Assembly (NCBI RefSeq): GCF_017639205.1
Contig: NZ_CP071139.1
Coordinates: 3,364,001 to 3,428,000 of the forward strand
Origin: Streptomyces nojiriensis
GTDB lineage: Bacteria > Actinomycetota > Actinomycetes > Streptomycetales > Streptomycetaceae
DNA length: 64,000 nucleotides
Reading direction: 5' to 3'
Part shown: positions 28,071 to 39,670 of the stretch, one piece after another
Numbering within the stretch: position 1 is the first letter of the stretch
Layout: every line of letters starts with the position of its first letter
Translations under genes and position numbers: made by a program
The notes under the pieces: model-generated
Told to the model about the DNA's origin: nothing
The model's database searches: none
The model's input: the letters and a program-made list of their open reading frames with translations, nothing else

Positions 28071-29158
28071 GACGCACTCCTCATCTGCATTGCCTTCAAC
28101 GTGCTCTGTGCCTGGGCCAGTTCGGCCGCCAGCACCTCCACCAGCTCCCCCGCCGGCAGCGGTCGTGCCAGCCGGTGCCCCTGGCCCGCCCACAGGGCCA
28201 TGCCCTGCGGGTCCCCGGCCGCGGCCGCGGCCTTGCGCAGCCCCGAGGTGAGGTGGTGGACCTGTGGGTACGCGGCCGGGGCGTACGGCCCGTGCTCGCG
28301 CATGAAGCGGTTCACCAGCCCCCGCGCCGGCCGCCCGGAGAAGGCCCGGGTCAGCTCGGTGCGGACGAACAGCGGGTCCGTCAGGGCCTTCTTGTGCACC
28401 GGGTCCGCCCCCGATTCCGGGCAGGCCAGGAAGGCCGTCCCGAGCTGCGCCGACTCCGCGCCCGCCGCCAGCAGGGCCGCGATCTGCGCGCCCCGCATGA
28501 CCCCGCCCGCCGCGATGATCGGGAGCGCCACGGCCTCCCGTACCTGCGCCACCAGCGCGAGGAGGCCCACGGCCGCGGTGCCGTCGATCTGCGGGTCGTC
28601 CCGGTGGGTGCCCTGGTGGCCGCCGGCCTCGGTGCCCTGGACGCAGACCGCGTCCGCACCGGCGTGCTGGGCGCTGCGGGCCTCCTCGGCGGAGGTCACC
28701 GTGACGACGGTGTACGTACCGGCCTTGCGCAGGGCAGCGAGGGCCGCGAAGGCGGGACAGCCGAAGGTGAACGAGACCACCGGGACCGGGTCTTCGAGGA
28801 GGATGGCGAGCTTGGCGTCGTAGCCGTCGTCGCTGGTGCCGATGATGTCCTCCTCGGCGAGCGAGATCTCGTACCAGCTCGCCTCACCGGCCAGCTGCCC
28901 GCGGTAGGCCTCCACGGCGGCCGGATCGACGTAACCGGTCTGCGGCATGAAGAGGTTGACGCCGAAGCGGCGCCGGGTCAGCGCGCGCACCTGCTTGATC
29001 TCCTGGTACATCCCGTCGGCGGTCTTGTAGCCGCCGGCCAGGAAGCCCAGCCCGCCCGCCTCGCTCACGGCGGCGGCGAGCACGGGACAGGAGGCGCCGC
29101 CCGCCATGGGAGCCTGCACGATCGGATACGGGGAGAGACCGTTCGGTGCCGAGGACAT
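28067..29158 (-). CDS. Nitronate monooxygenase (NPD/2-nitropropane dioxygenase family)
   Basis: A 363-residue FMN-dependent TIM-barrel enzyme that oxidises alkyl nitronates such as propionate-3-nitronate. Motifs seen: PIVQAPMAGGAS at the N-terminus, GFLAGGYKT, the FMN-phosphate segments GTEAGGHQGTHR and IIAAGGVMRGAQIAALLAAGA, and LGTAFLACPESGA. Start ATG 29158 (MSSAPNG); ATG 29167 three codons upstream is possible. It precedes and overlaps rsmE, giving a small operon ending in rnz. Confidence 0.9.
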   Translation of the reverse strand: MSSAPNGLSPYPIVQAPMAGGASCPVLAAAVSEAGGLGFLAGGYKTADGMYQEIKQVRALTRRRFGVNLFMPQTGYVDPAAVEAYRGQLAGEASWYEISLAEEDIIGTSDDGYDAKLAILLEDPVPVVSFTFGCPAFAALAALRKAGTYTVVTVTSAEEARSAQHAGADAVCVQGTEAGGHQGTHRDDPQIDGTAAVGLLALVAQVREAVALPIIAAGGVMRGAQIAALLAAGAESAQLGTAFLACPESGADPVHKKALTDPLFVRTELTRAFSGRPARGLVNRFMREHGPYAPAAYPQVHHLTSGLRKAAAAAGDPQGMALWAGQGHRLARPLPAGELVEVLAAELAQAQSTLKAMQMRSAS

Positions 29159-29260
29159 GGACTGCATCGTGCCACGTCCGGCGCATGGGGCCGAATCACG
29201 GCATTCGCCTGGCATAGTCCGCTTCCCGGCCGTTCTCCGGCCGTCGCCGGGCCCCTGTGA

Positions 29261-29294
29261 CGAGCCCGGCCGGGGAATCCCCAGGCCGGGCTCG
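29261..29294 (-). terminator. Terminator of the hrcA-dnaJ operon
   Basis: Perfect 11-bp stem CGAGCCCGGCC/GGCCGGGCTCG (29261-29271 and 29284-29294) with a 12-nt loop, 21 nt past the dnaJ stop. Confidence 0.8.
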
Positions 29295-29314
29295 TGACGG
29301 TGGACCGCGGTCGG

Positions 29315-30454
29315 TCAGCGACCGTTGAACGCGTCCTTCAGCCGGCTGAACAGACCCTGCTGACCCGGCGCGAACTGACCCATCGGCCGCTCCTCGCCGC
29401 GCAGCTTCGCCAGCTGGCGGAGCAGGTCCTCCTGCTGGGCGTCCAGCTTGCCCGGGGTGGTGACCTCGACGTGCACGATCAGGTCGCCGCGTCCGCCGCC
29501 GCGCAGGTGGGTGACGCCGCGCCCGTGCAGCGGGATCGCCTGGCCGGACCCGGTGCCGGGCCGGATGTCGATCTCCTCCAGCCCGTCCAGCGTCTCCAGC
29601 GGGCACTTGGTGCCCAGCGCGGCCGCCGTCATCGGGATGGTGACCGTGCAGTGCAGGTCGTCCCCGCGCCGCTGGAAGGTCGGGTGCGCCAGCTCGTGGA
29701 TCTCCACGTACAGGTCGCCGGCGGGGCCGCCGCCGGGGCCGACCTCGCCCTCGCCCGCGAGCTGGATCCGGGTGCCGTTCTCGACGCCCGCCGGGATCTT
29801 GACCGTGAGGCTGCGGCGGGAGCGGACCCGGCCGTCGCCCGCGCACTCGTGGCACGGGGTCGGGACCACGGTGCCGAAGCCCTGGCACTGCGGGCAGGGG
29901 CGCGAGGTCATGACCTGACCCAGGAAGGACCGGGTGACCTGCGAGACCTCACCGCGGCCGCGGCACATGTCGCAGGTCTGCGCCGAGGTGCCGGGAGCGG
30001 CGCCCTCACCGGAGCAGGTGTTGCAGACGACGGCCGTGTCGACCTGGATGTCCTTGGTCGTCCCGAAGGCCGCCTCGTCCAGCTCCAGGTCGAGGCGGAT
30101 CATCGCGTCCTGGCCGCGCCGGGTCCGCGAGCGCGGGCCGCGCTGCGAGGCCTGGCCGAAGAAGGCGTCCATGATGTCGGAGAAGTTGCCGAAGCCGCCC
30201 GCTCCGAAGCCGCCCGCGCCGCCGCCACCGCCCGAGGAGGACAGCGGGTCGCCGCCGAGGTCGTAGACCTGCTTCTTCTGCGGGTCCGACAGCACCTCGT
30301 AGGCCGCGTTGATCTCCTTGAAGCGCTCCTGCGTCTTCGGGTCCGGATTCACATCCGGGTGGAGTTCACGCGCGAGGCGCCGGAAGGCCTTCTTGATCTC
30401 GTCCTGCGATGCGTCGCGGCGCACGCCGAGAACGGCGTAGTAGTCCGTGGCCAC
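29315..30454 (-). CDS. dnaJ: Molecular chaperone DnaJ (DnaJ2 type)
   Basis: 379-residue type I Hsp40 co-chaperone of DnaK. J domain at residues 1-70 with HPD, then a Gly/Phe-rich linker (about 70-100), four CxxCxGxG zinc repeats (CNTCSGEG, CDMCRGRG, CPQCQGFG, CHECAGDG at about 140-210) and the C-terminal substrate-binding domains. The GTG start directly follows the hrcA stop (TAA-GTG), so it is co-transcribed with hrcA under the CIRCE element. This is the second DnaJ of streptomycetes; the other lies in the dnaK operon. Confidence 0.95.
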   Translation of the reverse strand: MATDYYAVLGVRRDASQDEIKKAFRRLARELHPDVNPDPKTQERFKEINAAYEVLSDPQKKQVYDLGGDPLSSSGGGGGAGGFGAGGFGNFSDIMDAFFGQASQRGPRSRTRRGQDAMIRLDLELDEAAFGTTKDIQVDTAVVCNTCSGEGAAPGTSAQTCDMCRGRGEVSQVTRSFLGQVMTSRPCPQCQGFGTVVPTPCHECAGDGRVRSRRSLTVKIPAGVENGTRIQLAGEGEVGPGGGPAGDLYVEIHELAHPTFQRRGDDLHCTVTIPMTAAALGTKCPLETLDGLEEIDIRPGTGSGQAIPLHGRGVTHLRGGGRGDLIVHVEVTTPGKLDAQQEDLLRQLAKLRGEERPMGQFAPGQQGLFSRLKDAFNGR

Positions 30455-31471
30455 TTACGACTCCGCCAGGATCTGTCCGACGTAACGTGCCACTGCGCGT
30501 ACCGCTCCCATCGTTCCGGGGTAGTCCATGCGGGTCGGTCCGACCACGCCGAGTTTGGCGACTGTTTCGCCGCCCGAACCGTAACCGACCGAGACGACCG
30601 ACGTGGAGTTCAGTCCCTCGTAGGCGTTCTCGTGCCCGATCCGTACGGCCATTCCCGACTCGTTGGCCTCGCCCAGCAGCTTGAGGAGCACGACCTGCTC
30701 CTCGAGTGCTTCGAGCACCGGCCTGATCGTCAGGGGAAAATCGTGTCCGAAGCGGGTGAGATTGGCGGTACCGCCGATCATCAGCCGCTCCTCGGCTTCC
30801 TCGACCAGGGTTTCGAGGAGTGTCGCGAGCACGGTGGAGACCGTGCCGCGGTCCTCGGCCTCGAAGGATTCGGGGAGGTCCTGGACGAGCGGGGGCACAT
30901 CGGTGAAGCGGCGCCCGACGACCCGGCTGTTGAGCCGGGCCCGCAGGTCCGCCAGCGAGGTCTCCCCGAAGGGGCTCGGGCAGTCGATGAGCCGCTGCTC
31001 GACCCGCCCGGTGTCCGTGATCAGTACGAGCATCAGGCGTGCGGGAGCGAGCGAGAGCAGCTCCACGTGCCGGACGGTCGAGCGGGTCAGGCTCGGGTAC
31101 TGGACGACGGCGACCTGCCGGGTGAGCTGCGCGAGCAGCCGCACCGTGCGGCCGACCACGTCGTCGAGGTCGACGGCGCCGTCGAGGAAGTTCTGGATGG
31201 CCCGGCGCTCGGGCGACGAGAGCGGCTTGACCCCCGCGAGCTTGTCGACGAAGAGCCGGTAGCCCTTGTCGGTGGGGATCCGGCCGGCGCTGGTGTGGGG
31301 CTGGGCGATGTAGCCCTCCTCCTCCAGCACGGCCATGTCGTTGCGCACGGTGGCGGGCGAGACGCCGAGCCGGTGCCGCTCCGTGAGCGCCTTGGAGCCG
31401 ACCGGCTCCTCCGTCCCGACGTAGTCCTGGACGATGGCGCGCAGCACTTCGAGTCTGCGTTCGCTGAGCAT
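30455..31471 (-). CDS. hrcA: Heat-inducible transcription repressor HrcA
   Basis: 338-residue repressor of class I heat-shock genes that binds CIRCE. N-terminal winged helix: [29 protein letters not shown] and [21 protein letters not shown]. The central and C-terminal HrcA domain includes [10 protein letters not shown] and the end [24 protein letters not shown] 31471 has GGAGGTG just upstream. CIRCE lies 48 nt upstream, so it represses itself and dnaJ; GroEL activity normally keeps HrcA folded. Confidence 0.96.
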   Translation of the reverse strand: MLSERRLEVLRAIVQDYVGTEEPVGSKALTERHRLGVSPATVRNDMAVLEEEGYIAQPHTSAGRIPTDKGYRLFVDKLAGVKPLSSPERRAIQNFLDGAVDLDDVVGRTVRLLAQLTRQVAVVQYPSLTRSTVRHVELLSLAPARLMLVLITDTGRVEQRLIDCPSPFGETSLADLRARLNSRVVGRRFTDVPPLVQDLPESFEAEDRGTVSTVLATLLETLVEEAEERLMIGGTANLTRFGHDFPLTIRPVLEALEEQVVLLKLLGEANESGMAVRIGHENAYEGLNSTSVVSVGYGSGGETVAKLGVVGPTRMDYPGTMGAVRAVARYVGQILAES

Positions 31472-31518
31472 CGCGCACACCTCCAGCTGTGGTCCGTTGC
31501 CGTGTTCTGCCGTGTTCG

Positions 31519-31545
31519 TTGGCACTCTGATCGTTCGAGTGCCAG
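31519..31545. promoter_or_regulatory. CIRCE operator of hrcA-dnaJ
   Basis: TTGGCACTC-N9-GAGTGCCAG, a 9-9-9 inverted repeat fitting the CIRCE consensus (TTAGCACTC-N9-GAGTGCTAA) with 9 of 9 paired half-site positions except the terminal base. It is located 48 nt upstream of hrcA, where HrcA would block transcription at normal temperature. Confidence 0.95.
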
Positions 31546-31617
31546 AGAGCCCCCGCTCAGTGTACGGCCGGGCGGTAAGCCCCTGGCAAGGGAGGCCCGC
31601 CAGGGTAGCGTCGCGGT

Positions 31618-32343
31618 ATGGACGTGCGTTGGGAAGAGTCCGGCTGGGAACGGCTGACCGGACGGGCCGGCCGGCGGCGGCTGCCGGTGTGGGACTGCAC
31701 CGTGGGGCTGGTGGTGGGCGAGGATTCGGTGCTCCTGATCGACCCCGGGTCGTGCCTGCGCGAGGGGTCCGAGGTGCGGGCCGAGGCGGAGCGGCTGACG
31801 GGCCGGAGCGTGACCCATATCGCATTCACGCACGGTCATTTCGATCATGTCCTGGGCGCGGCCGCCTTCGCCGGGGCCGAGGTGTTCGGGGCGGTCGGGC
31901 TGGCCGCACTGCTGTCGACGGGACGCGAGGAGCTGCGCGGGGACGCGGTACGGCACGGGCTCGCGGAGGCGGAGGCGGCGCAGGCGGTGGACCTGCTGGT
32001 GCCGCCCCGGCATTCGGTGTCGGGCGAGTGGACGCTGGAACTGGGCGGCGTGCAGGTGCTGCTGGCGAATGTGGGGCCCGGGCACACCGGGCACGACCTG
32101 GCCGTCTTCGTGCCGGGCGAGCGCGAGGTGGTCTTCTGCGGGGACCTCGTCGAGGAGTCGGGCGAGCCCATGGCGGGCCCGGACGCCACTCCCGGGCAGT
32201 GGCCCGCGGCCCTGGACCGGCTGCTGTCGCTGGGCGGGGAAGACGCACTGTACGTACCGGGTCACGGAGCGGTGGTCGGGGCGGACTTCGTCCGTGCCCA
32301 ACGCGCCACACTGGCGGCCCGTTTCGGCGTGTCGGAGGCGTGA
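31618..32343 (+). CDS. MBL-fold metallo-hydrolase
   Basis: A 241-residue hydrolase. The zinc motif HGHFDH is at about residues 75-80, followed by [14 protein letters not shown] (His ligand), [13 protein letters not shown] (bridging Asp) and [10 protein letters not shown] (last His). The substrate is unknown; it resembles glyoxalase II-like and other small-molecule hydrolases. TAGCGT ends 6 nt before ATG 31618 and there is no SD, so it is probably leaderless. It is divergent from hrcA and followed closely by the DUF3097 gene. Confidence 0.88.
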   Translation: MDVRWEESGWERLTGRAGRRRLPVWDCTVGLVVGEDSVLLIDPGSCLREGSEVRAEAERLTGRSVTHIAFTHGHFDHVLGAAAFAGAEVFGAVGLAALLSTGREELRGDAVRHGLAEAEAAQAVDLLVPPRHSVSGEWTLELGGVQVLLANVGPGHTGHDLAVFVPGEREVVFCGDLVEESGEPMAGPDATPGQWPAALDRLLSLGGEDALYVPGHGAVVGADFVRAQRATLAARFGVSEA

Positions 32344-32371
32344 CGCGCGCGGCTCTCCTACTGTCGGCCGG

Positions 32372-33172
32372 ATGCGCGAGTACTCCCCCGACCTGACCCC
32401 GCAGTGGAAGCGACCCAAGGCCGTGCCGGAGGTGGCGGCGGACCCCGACCTGGTGGTCGAGGTGGCCGGTACGGACTTCTGCGGCGCGGTGGTGGCCTGC
32501 GAGGCGGGCACGGTGACCCTGGAGGACCGCTTCGGCAAGCGGCGGGTGTTCCCGATGGAACCGCGCGGGTTCCTGCTGGACGGCGAGGTGGTCACCCTGA
32601 TCCGCCCCGCGCGCCGGCCCGCCGGGCCGCTCCGGACGGCCTCGGGCTCGCTGGCCGTGCCCGGGGCGCGGGCGCGGGTGGCGCGGGCGGGCCGGATCTA
32701 CGTCGAGGGCCGGCACGACGCGGAGCTGGTGGAGCGGGTCTGGGGCGACGACCTGCGGATCGAGGGCGTGGTGGTGGAGTACCTGGAGGGCATCGACGAC
32801 CTCCCGGCCGTCGTCGCCGACTTCGCCCCGGCCGCGGACGCCCGCCTCGGAGTCCTGGTGGACCACCTCGTCCCGGGCTCGAAGGAGTCCCGCATCGCGG
32901 CGTCGGTGACCTCCCCGGACGTCCTGATCGTGGGCCACCCGTACGTGGACGTCTGGCAGGCGGTGAAGCCGTCCGCGCTGGGCATCCCCGCGTGGCCGGT
33001 GATCCCGCCCGGCCAGGACTGGAAGACGGGCGTCTGCCGGGCCCTGGGCTGGCCGGAGAACACGGGCGCCGCCTGGCAGCACATCCTGTCCCGGGTGACG
33101 TCCTACAAGGACCTGGAGCCGACGCTCCTGGGCTCGGTGGAACACCTCATCGACCACGTCACGGCCCCGTAG
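32372..33172 (+). CDS. DUF3097 family protein
   Basis: A 266-residue actinobacterial protein of unknown function. It begins MREYSPDLTPQWKRPKAVPEV and has an N-terminal beta-rich region, then a Toprim-like segment with IYVEGRHDAELVERVWGDDL, VEYLEGIDDL and LGVLVDHLVPGSKESRIA. A nuclease- or primase-like metal site is possible (Glu in VEGRHD, Asp in VDHL) but unproven. ATG 32372 is preferred since TACTGT ends 7 nt upstream (leaderless). It lies 28 nt after the MBL hydrolase gene. Confidence 0.85.
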   Translation: MREYSPDLTPQWKRPKAVPEVAADPDLVVEVAGTDFCGAVVACEAGTVTLEDRFGKRRVFPMEPRGFLLDGEVVTLIRPARRPAGPLRTASGSLAVPGARARVARAGRIYVEGRHDAELVERVWGDDLRIEGVVVEYLEGIDDLPAVVADFAPAADARLGVLVDHLVPGSKESRIAASVTSPDVLIVGHPYVDVWQAVKPSALGIPAWPVIPPGQDWKTGVCRALGWPENTGAAWQHILSRVTSYKDLEPTLLGSVEHLIDHVTAP

Positions 33173-33182
33173 ACCCGCCCGG

Positions 33183-33345
33183 GCGACCTTTCAGCCCCGC
33201 CGGCTCCCTCCCAGCCCCGCCGGCGCTTGAGGCGACCTTTCAGCCCCGCCGGCTCCCTCCCAGCCCCGCCGGCGCTTGAGGCGACCTTTCAGCCCCGCCG
33301 GCGATTGAGGCGCGGGGGTCCGGGGGCAGCGCCCCCGGCAACGGC
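33183..33345. repeat. 49-bp tandem duplication plus hairpin element
   Basis: Two identical 49-bp copies (33183-33231 and 33232-33280) and a third partial copy to 33309, each carrying AGCCCCGCCGGC blocks. They are followed by a hairpin with GGGGGTCCGGGGGC/GCCCCCGG-type arms (about 33313-33339). It lies between convergent genes and is built from the dispersed GCCGGCG-TTGAGGCG repeat family. Confidence 0.85.
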
Positions 33346-33357
33346 GCCGCAGGCTGG

Positions 33358-34590
33358 TCAGTCCACCAGGTCCCGAACCACCGCATCGGCCAGCAGCCGC
33401 CCCCGCAGGGTCAGCACGGCCCGCCCCGCCTCGTACGGGCCCGCGTCCAGCAGCCCGTCCGCCAGGGCCTTGCGGGAGGCGGCGAGCCCGGCCGGGGCCA
33501 GCAGGGTCAGCGGGACCCCGTCCACCAGCCGCAGCTCCAGCAGGATCCGCTCCACCCGCCGGTCCTCCTCGGAGAGGAGCTCGCGCCCCGCGCCCGGGGA
33601 GCGGCCCTCCGCCAGCGCCGCGGCGTACGCGCCCGGGTGCTTGACGTTCCACCACCGCACCCCGCCCACGTGCGAGTGCGCGCCCGGCCCCGCGCCCCAC
33701 CAGTCGGCGCCGCGCCAGTACAGCTCGTTGTGCAGGCAGCGCCCGGCCTCGGAGGTGGCCCAGTTCGAGACCTCGTACCAGGAGTACCCGGCCTCGGCCA
33801 TGACCGAGTCCGCGATCAGGTACCGGTCGGCGTGGACGTCGTCGTCCGTCATCGGGACCTCGCCGCGGCGGATCCGGCGCGCCAGCTGCGTGCCCTCCTC
33901 GACGATCAGCGCGTAGGCGCTGATGTGGTCCGGCCCGGCGCCCAGCGCCGCCGCGAGGGTCGCCCGCCAGTCCTCGTCCGACTCCCCGGGCGTGCCGTAG
34001 ATCAGGTCGAGGTTGACGTGCTCGAAGCCCGCCGCCCGCGCCTCCGCGACGCACGCCTCGGGGCGCCCCGGCGTGTGGGTGCGGTCGAGCACCTTCAGGA
34101 CGTGCTGCTTGGCGCTCTGCATGCCGAAGGAGACCCGGTTGAAGCCCCCGGCGCGCAGCTCGGCCAGGTACTCCGGGTTCACGGACTCCGGGTTGGCCTC
34201 GGTGGTGATCTCGGCGTCCTCGGCCAGGCCGAATTCGTCCCGGATCGCCGCGAGCATCCGTACGAGGTCCCCGGCGGGCAGCAGCGTGGGCGTGCCGCCG
34301 CCGACGAAGACGGTCCGGACCTGCCGCGGGTCGTCCCCGAGCACCTTCCGCGCCAGCCTGACCTCGTCGATCAGGGTGTCGGCGTAGTTCTCCCGGGAGG
34401 CGAGCACGCCGCCGGTGCCCCGCAGCTCGGTGGCCGTGTAGGTGTTGAAGTCGCAGTAGCCGCAGCGCGTGGCGCAGTACGGGACGTGCAGGTAGAACCC
34501 GAGCGGCCGCTCCCCCGCGCCCACCAGGGCATGCGACGGCAGCGCGCCGTCTTCGGGCATGGGTTCACCATCGGGGAGTGCGGAAGGCAT
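33358..34590 (-). CDS. hemW: Radical SAM protein HemW
   Basis: 410-residue HemN-like radical SAM protein that acts as a heme chaperone/transferase; it is often misnamed coproporphyrinogen III oxidase. The cluster motif is YCATRCGYCDFNTY, then VFVGGGTPTLLP (AdoMet), FGMQSAKQHVLKVLDRTH and LIYGTPGESDEDW. The HemN-type extra N-terminal residues needed for coproporphyrinogen binding are missing, favouring HemW. The start is taken at ATG 34590; an in-frame extension upstream is encoded by the dispersed intergenic repeat and is rejected. Confidence 0.9.
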   Translation of the reverse strand: MPSALPDGEPMPEDGALPSHALVGAGERPLGFYLHVPYCATRCGYCDFNTYTATELRGTGGVLASRENYADTLIDEVRLARKVLGDDPRQVRTVFVGGGTPTLLPAGDLVRMLAAIRDEFGLAEDAEITTEANPESVNPEYLAELRAGGFNRVSFGMQSAKQHVLKVLDRTHTPGRPEACVAEARAAGFEHVNLDLIYGTPGESDEDWRATLAAALGAGPDHISAYALIVEEGTQLARRIRRGEVPMTDDDVHADRYLIADSVMAEAGYSWYEVSNWATSEAGRCLHNELYWRGADWWGAGPGAHSHVGGVRWWNVKHPGAYAAALAEGRSPGAGRELLSEEDRRVERILLELRLVDGVPLTLLAPAGLAASRKALADGLLDAGPYEAGRAVLTLRGRLLADAVVRDLVD

Positions 34591-34628
34591 ACCCCCATCA
34601 TCCCGCACGAGAACGGCCCCGCCGCCGT

Positions 34629-34704
34629 CACGTCCAGCCCCGCCGTCGTCACGTCCGGCCCCGCCGGCGTTTGAGGCGCGGGGTCCGGGGCGGAGCCCCG
34701 GGAG
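34629..34704. repeat. Repeat element upstream of hemW
   Basis: A 21-bp near-identical tandem pair beginning CACGTCC (34629-34649, 34650-34670) runs into TTTGAGGCGCGGGG and the GGGGTCCGGGGCGGAGCCCCG hairpin (about 34680-34700). It is the same family as the elements at 16791 and 20721. Confidence 0.75.
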
Positions 34705-34794
34705 CCGGCTCGCGGCCGACACCCGGGGCCGCCCGGGAACGGCGGGGTCCGCGGGGCGGTCCGCCGCCCCGCCCCGCCGGGCCCGCGGCAGGCG

Positions 34795-36687
<1,893 letters not shown>

Positions 36688-36870
36688 GACATCCTCCGGA
36701 CCGATCCACGCGGTAGTGCGTGGGCGTGGGGCGCTGGGGAGCGCTGGGGACTGGCGGGGTTTGCAGCCGGTGGCTTTTTAAACTGGCGAGTAACCGTCGA
36801 GCAGTGATCAGACTAGAGCGCGACCGGCGCGCGCGTAAGGGCCCGCGAGCGGCCGCTTCATAACGAAAGA

Positions 36871-36896
36871 GGCCCCCGCACCTGAGTGCGGGGGCC
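36871..36896 (-). terminator. Rho-independent terminator of lepA
   Basis: Perfect 10-bp stem GGCCCCCGCA/TGCGGGGGCC (36871-36880, 36887-36896) with a 6-nt loop, followed on the minus strand by a T-rich run (TCTTTCGTTATG). It lies 28 nt past the lepA stop. Confidence 0.9.
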
Positions 36897-36923
36897 TGTC
36901 TGCGTCGGGTGACGGCGGGGCTG

Positions 36924-38789
36924 CTACTTCTTCTTGCCGCCGGACTCGTCACTGGAGAGGACGGCGATGAAGGCCTCCTGCGGGACCTCCACGGAGCCGA
37001 CCATCTTCATCCGCTTCTTGCCTTCCTTCTGCTTCTCCAGCAGCTTCCGCTTACGGGAGATGTCACCGCCGTAGCACTTGGCGAGGACGTCCTTGCGGAT
37101 GGCGCGGATGGTCTCGCGGGCGATGACGCGGGAGCCGATCGCGGCCTGGATCGGCACCTCGAAGGCCTGCCGCGGGATGAGCTCGCGCAGCTTGGCGACG
37201 AGGCGCACGCCGTAGGCGTAGGCGGCGTCCTTGTGCGTGACGGCTGAGAAGGCGTCGACCTTGTCGCCGTGCAGCAGGATGTCGACCTTGACCAGGCTGC
37301 CGGACTGCTCGCCCGTGGGTTCGTAGTCCAGGGAGGCGTAGCCGCGGGTCTTGGACTTCAGCTGGTCGAAGAAGTCGAAGACGATCTCGGCGAGGGGGAG
37401 GGTGTAGCGGATCTCGACCCGGTCCTCGGAGAGGTAGTCCATGCCGAGGAGGGTGCCGCGGCGCTGCTGGCACAGCTCCATGATCGCGCCGATGAACTCG
37501 GTGGGCGCGAGCACGGTGGCCTTGACGACCGGCTCGAACACGTCCGAGATCTTGCCCTCGGGGAACTCGCTCGGGTTGGTGACGGTGACTTCCTTGCCGT
37601 CCTCCATGACCACCCGGTAGACCACGTTGGGCGCGGTGGCGATCAGGTCGAGGCCGAACTCGCGCTCCAGGCGCTCACGGACCACGTCCAGGTGGAGCAG
37701 GCCGAGGAAGCCGACGCGGAAGCCGAAGCCGAGCGCCGCCGAGGTCTCCGGCTCGTAGACGAGCGCGGCGTCGTTGAGCTGCAGCTTGTCCAGGGCCTCG
37801 CGCAGGTCGGGGTAGTCCGAGCCGTCGAGCGGGTAGAGGCCCGAGAAGACCATAGGCCGCGGGTCCTTGTAGCCGCCGAGGGCCTCGGTGGCGCCGTTGT
37901 GCAGGCTGGTGATGGTGTCACCGACCTTGGACTGGCGGACGTCCTTCACGCCGGTGATGATGTAGCCCACCTCACCGACGCCGATGCCGTCGGACGGGGT
38001 CATCTCCGGGGAGGAGACACCGATCTCCAGCAGCTCGTGGGTGGCGCCGGTGGACATCATCCGGATGCGCTCGCGCTTGTTCAGCTGGCCGTCGACCACA
38101 CGGACGTACGTGACGACGCCACGGTACGAGTCGTAGACGGAGTCGAAGATCATGGCGCGGGCCGGGGCGTCCTTGACGCCGACCGGGGCCGGGACCGTGG
38201 CGACGACCTTGTCGAGCAGCGCCTCGACGCCGAGACCGGTCTTCGCCGAGACGCGCAGCACGTCCTCGGGCTGGCAGCCGATGAGGTTCGCCAGCTCCTC
38301 GGCGAACTTCTCCGGCTGGGCGGCCGGCAGGTCGATCTTGTTCAGGACGGGGACGATCGCGAGGTCGTTCTCCATCGCCAGGTACAGGTTGGCGAGGGTC
38401 TGCGCCTCGATGCCCTGGGCGGCGTCCACCAGGAGGACGGTGCCCTCGCACGCGGCGAGGGAGCGCGAGACCTCGTAGGTGAAGTCGACGTGCCCGGGGG
38501 TGTCGATCATGTTGAGGATGTGGGTGTTGCCCTGGCCCTCGCCCGTGGTGGGTGCCCAGGGCAGCCGGACCGCCTGGGACTTGATCGTGATGCCGCGCTC
38601 ACGCTCGATGTCCATGCGGTCGAGGTACTGGGCGCGCATCTGCCGCTGGTCGACCACACCGGTGATCTGGAGCATCCGGTCGGCAAGGGTCGACTTGCCG
38701 TGGTCGATGTGCGCGATGATGCAGAAGTTGCGGATCAGCGCCGAGTCGGTACGGCTCGGCTCGGGCACGTGGCTGGGGATCGCGGGCAC
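36924..38789 (-). CDS. lepA: Elongation factor 4 (LepA)
   Basis: 621-residue translational GTPase that can back-translocate ribosomes and assists 30S assembly. G domain: [17 protein letters not shown] near residue 20, DTPGHVDF, and the NKID motif in [14 protein letters not shown]. Domains II and III follow, then the LepA-specific C-terminus ([48 protein letters not shown]). The GTG at 38789 is chosen; the open frame upstream is antisense to rpsT and meaningless. It is divergent from rpsT. Confidence 0.96.
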   Translation of the reverse strand: MPAIPSHVPEPSRTDSALIRNFCIIAHIDHGKSTLADRMLQITGVVDQRQMRAQYLDRMDIERERGITIKSQAVRLPWAPTTGEGQGNTHILNMIDTPGHVDFTYEVSRSLAACEGTVLLVDAAQGIEAQTLANLYLAMENDLAIVPVLNKIDLPAAQPEKFAEELANLIGCQPEDVLRVSAKTGLGVEALLDKVVATVPAPVGVKDAPARAMIFDSVYDSYRGVVTYVRVVDGQLNKRERIRMMSTGATHELLEIGVSSPEMTPSDGIGVGEVGYIITGVKDVRQSKVGDTITSLHNGATEALGGYKDPRPMVFSGLYPLDGSDYPDLREALDKLQLNDAALVYEPETSAALGFGFRVGFLGLLHLDVVRERLEREFGLDLIATAPNVVYRVVMEDGKEVTVTNPSEFPEGKISDVFEPVVKATVLAPTEFIGAIMELCQQRRGTLLGMDYLSEDRVEIRYTLPLAEIVFDFFDQLKSKTRGYASLDYEPTGEQSGSLVKVDILLHGDKVDAFSAVTHKDAAYAYGVRLVAKLRELIPRQAFEVPIQAAIGSRVIARETIRAIRKDVLAKCYGGDISRKRKLLEKQKEGKKRMKMVGSVEVPQEAFIAVLSSDESGGKKK

Positions 38790-38934
38790 GCAGTGTCCTG
38801 ATTCTCGGTCGCAGTCGGAAGCGTTTGCGGAGCGTCGGTCGGAGCGAAAGTCCGGCTCCCGTCGCTGTCGGCGGCGCGATGTCGGATCTATACGCAGACT
38901 CCCATGGTCCCATGGACGGGGCAGTGCGCTCGGT

Positions 38935-38964
38935 TTGGGCCGCCCGCAGCGTGCCTGGTAGCCT
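38935..38964 (+). promoter_or_regulatory. rpsT promoter
   Basis: -35 TTGGGC (38935-38940) and -10 TAGCCT (38959-38964) with an 18-nt spacer, about 80 nt upstream of the rpsT GTG. This is a housekeeping (HrdB-type) promoter. Confidence 0.7.
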
Positions 38965-39044
38965 GGGCAGCTGTGTCTCGTATGCCCTCTCAGCTGTCGG
39001 GACACAATCCGAAGATCAAACTCTGAACCTGAAAAGGCTCTTTC

Positions 39045-39311
39045 GTGGCGAACATCAAGTCCCAGATCAAGCGGAACAAGACGAACGAGAAGGCGCGCCT
39101 GCGCAACAAGGCCGTCAAGTCCTCGCTCAAGACCGCGATCCGCAAGGCCCGCGAGGCCGTCGTCGCCGGTGACGTCGAGAAGGCCACCGTGGCTTCTCGC
39201 GCTGCCGCGCGTGCGCTCGACAAGGCTGTCTCGAAGGGTGTCATCCACAAGAACGCCGCCGCCAACAAGAAGTCGGCGCTGGCCACCAAGGTTGCCTCCC
39301 TGCAGGGCTGA
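39045..39311 (+). CDS. rpsT: 30S ribosomal protein S20
   Basis: 88 residues, highly basic, starting [21 protein letters not shown] and ending [14 protein letters not shown], the complete S20 pattern of Lys/Ala-rich helices. It binds 16S rRNA early in 30S assembly. It starts at GTG 39045 with an AAAGG-like SD (GAAAAGG) 10 nt upstream. It is divergent from lepA and followed by a very strong terminator. Codon use is more AAG/CGC biased than neighbours, consistent with high expression. Confidence 0.98.
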   Translation: MANIKSQIKRNKTNEKARLRNKAVKSSLKTAIRKAREAVVAGDVEKATVASRAAARALDKAVSKGVIHKNAAANKKSALATKVASLQG

Positions 39312-39430
39312 GCTCCCTGATGTGATCGCCGGAAGGGACCCAGTGGGCCCTCTCTCCCGCTCCTGACCGGCACCCCGCTCCGCACACGAAGCGTTCGCCA
39401 CGCGGGTGCGGCGCAACCAGAAGTAACCGA

Positions 39431-39477
39431 AGGCCCCGGCCGCCGCCCTTCCCCAGGGCGGCGGCCGGGGCCTTCGT
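39431..39477. terminator. Very stable terminator after rpsT
   Basis: Perfect 20-bp inverted repeat (39431-39450 with 39458-39477, beginning GAAGGCCCCGG) and a 7-nt loop. It is 119 nt past rpsT and about 190 nt past the end of convergent holA. Confidence 0.9.
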
Positions 39478-39670
39478 GCTGCCCGGCGCGCTGGCCGGCG
39501 CTGCCGCGGGCGCTCGGTCGCAGAGGTGCCGAGGCGGCGCACGCGGTGCGGACGAGGATCCCGCGGGCCGGGGTGCGCACCGCGCTCCAGGCCGCCTCGG
39601 CGGTCAGCGCGTCGGTCCACAGGACGGCGCGCGGCCGGGAACGTCCGGGGCGCCGAGGATCTTGACGCTC

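Noticed and set aside
34591..34722. N-terminal extension of HemW
   Set aside because: Encoded by the dispersed repeat; the radical-SAM family start is satisfied by ATG 34590.
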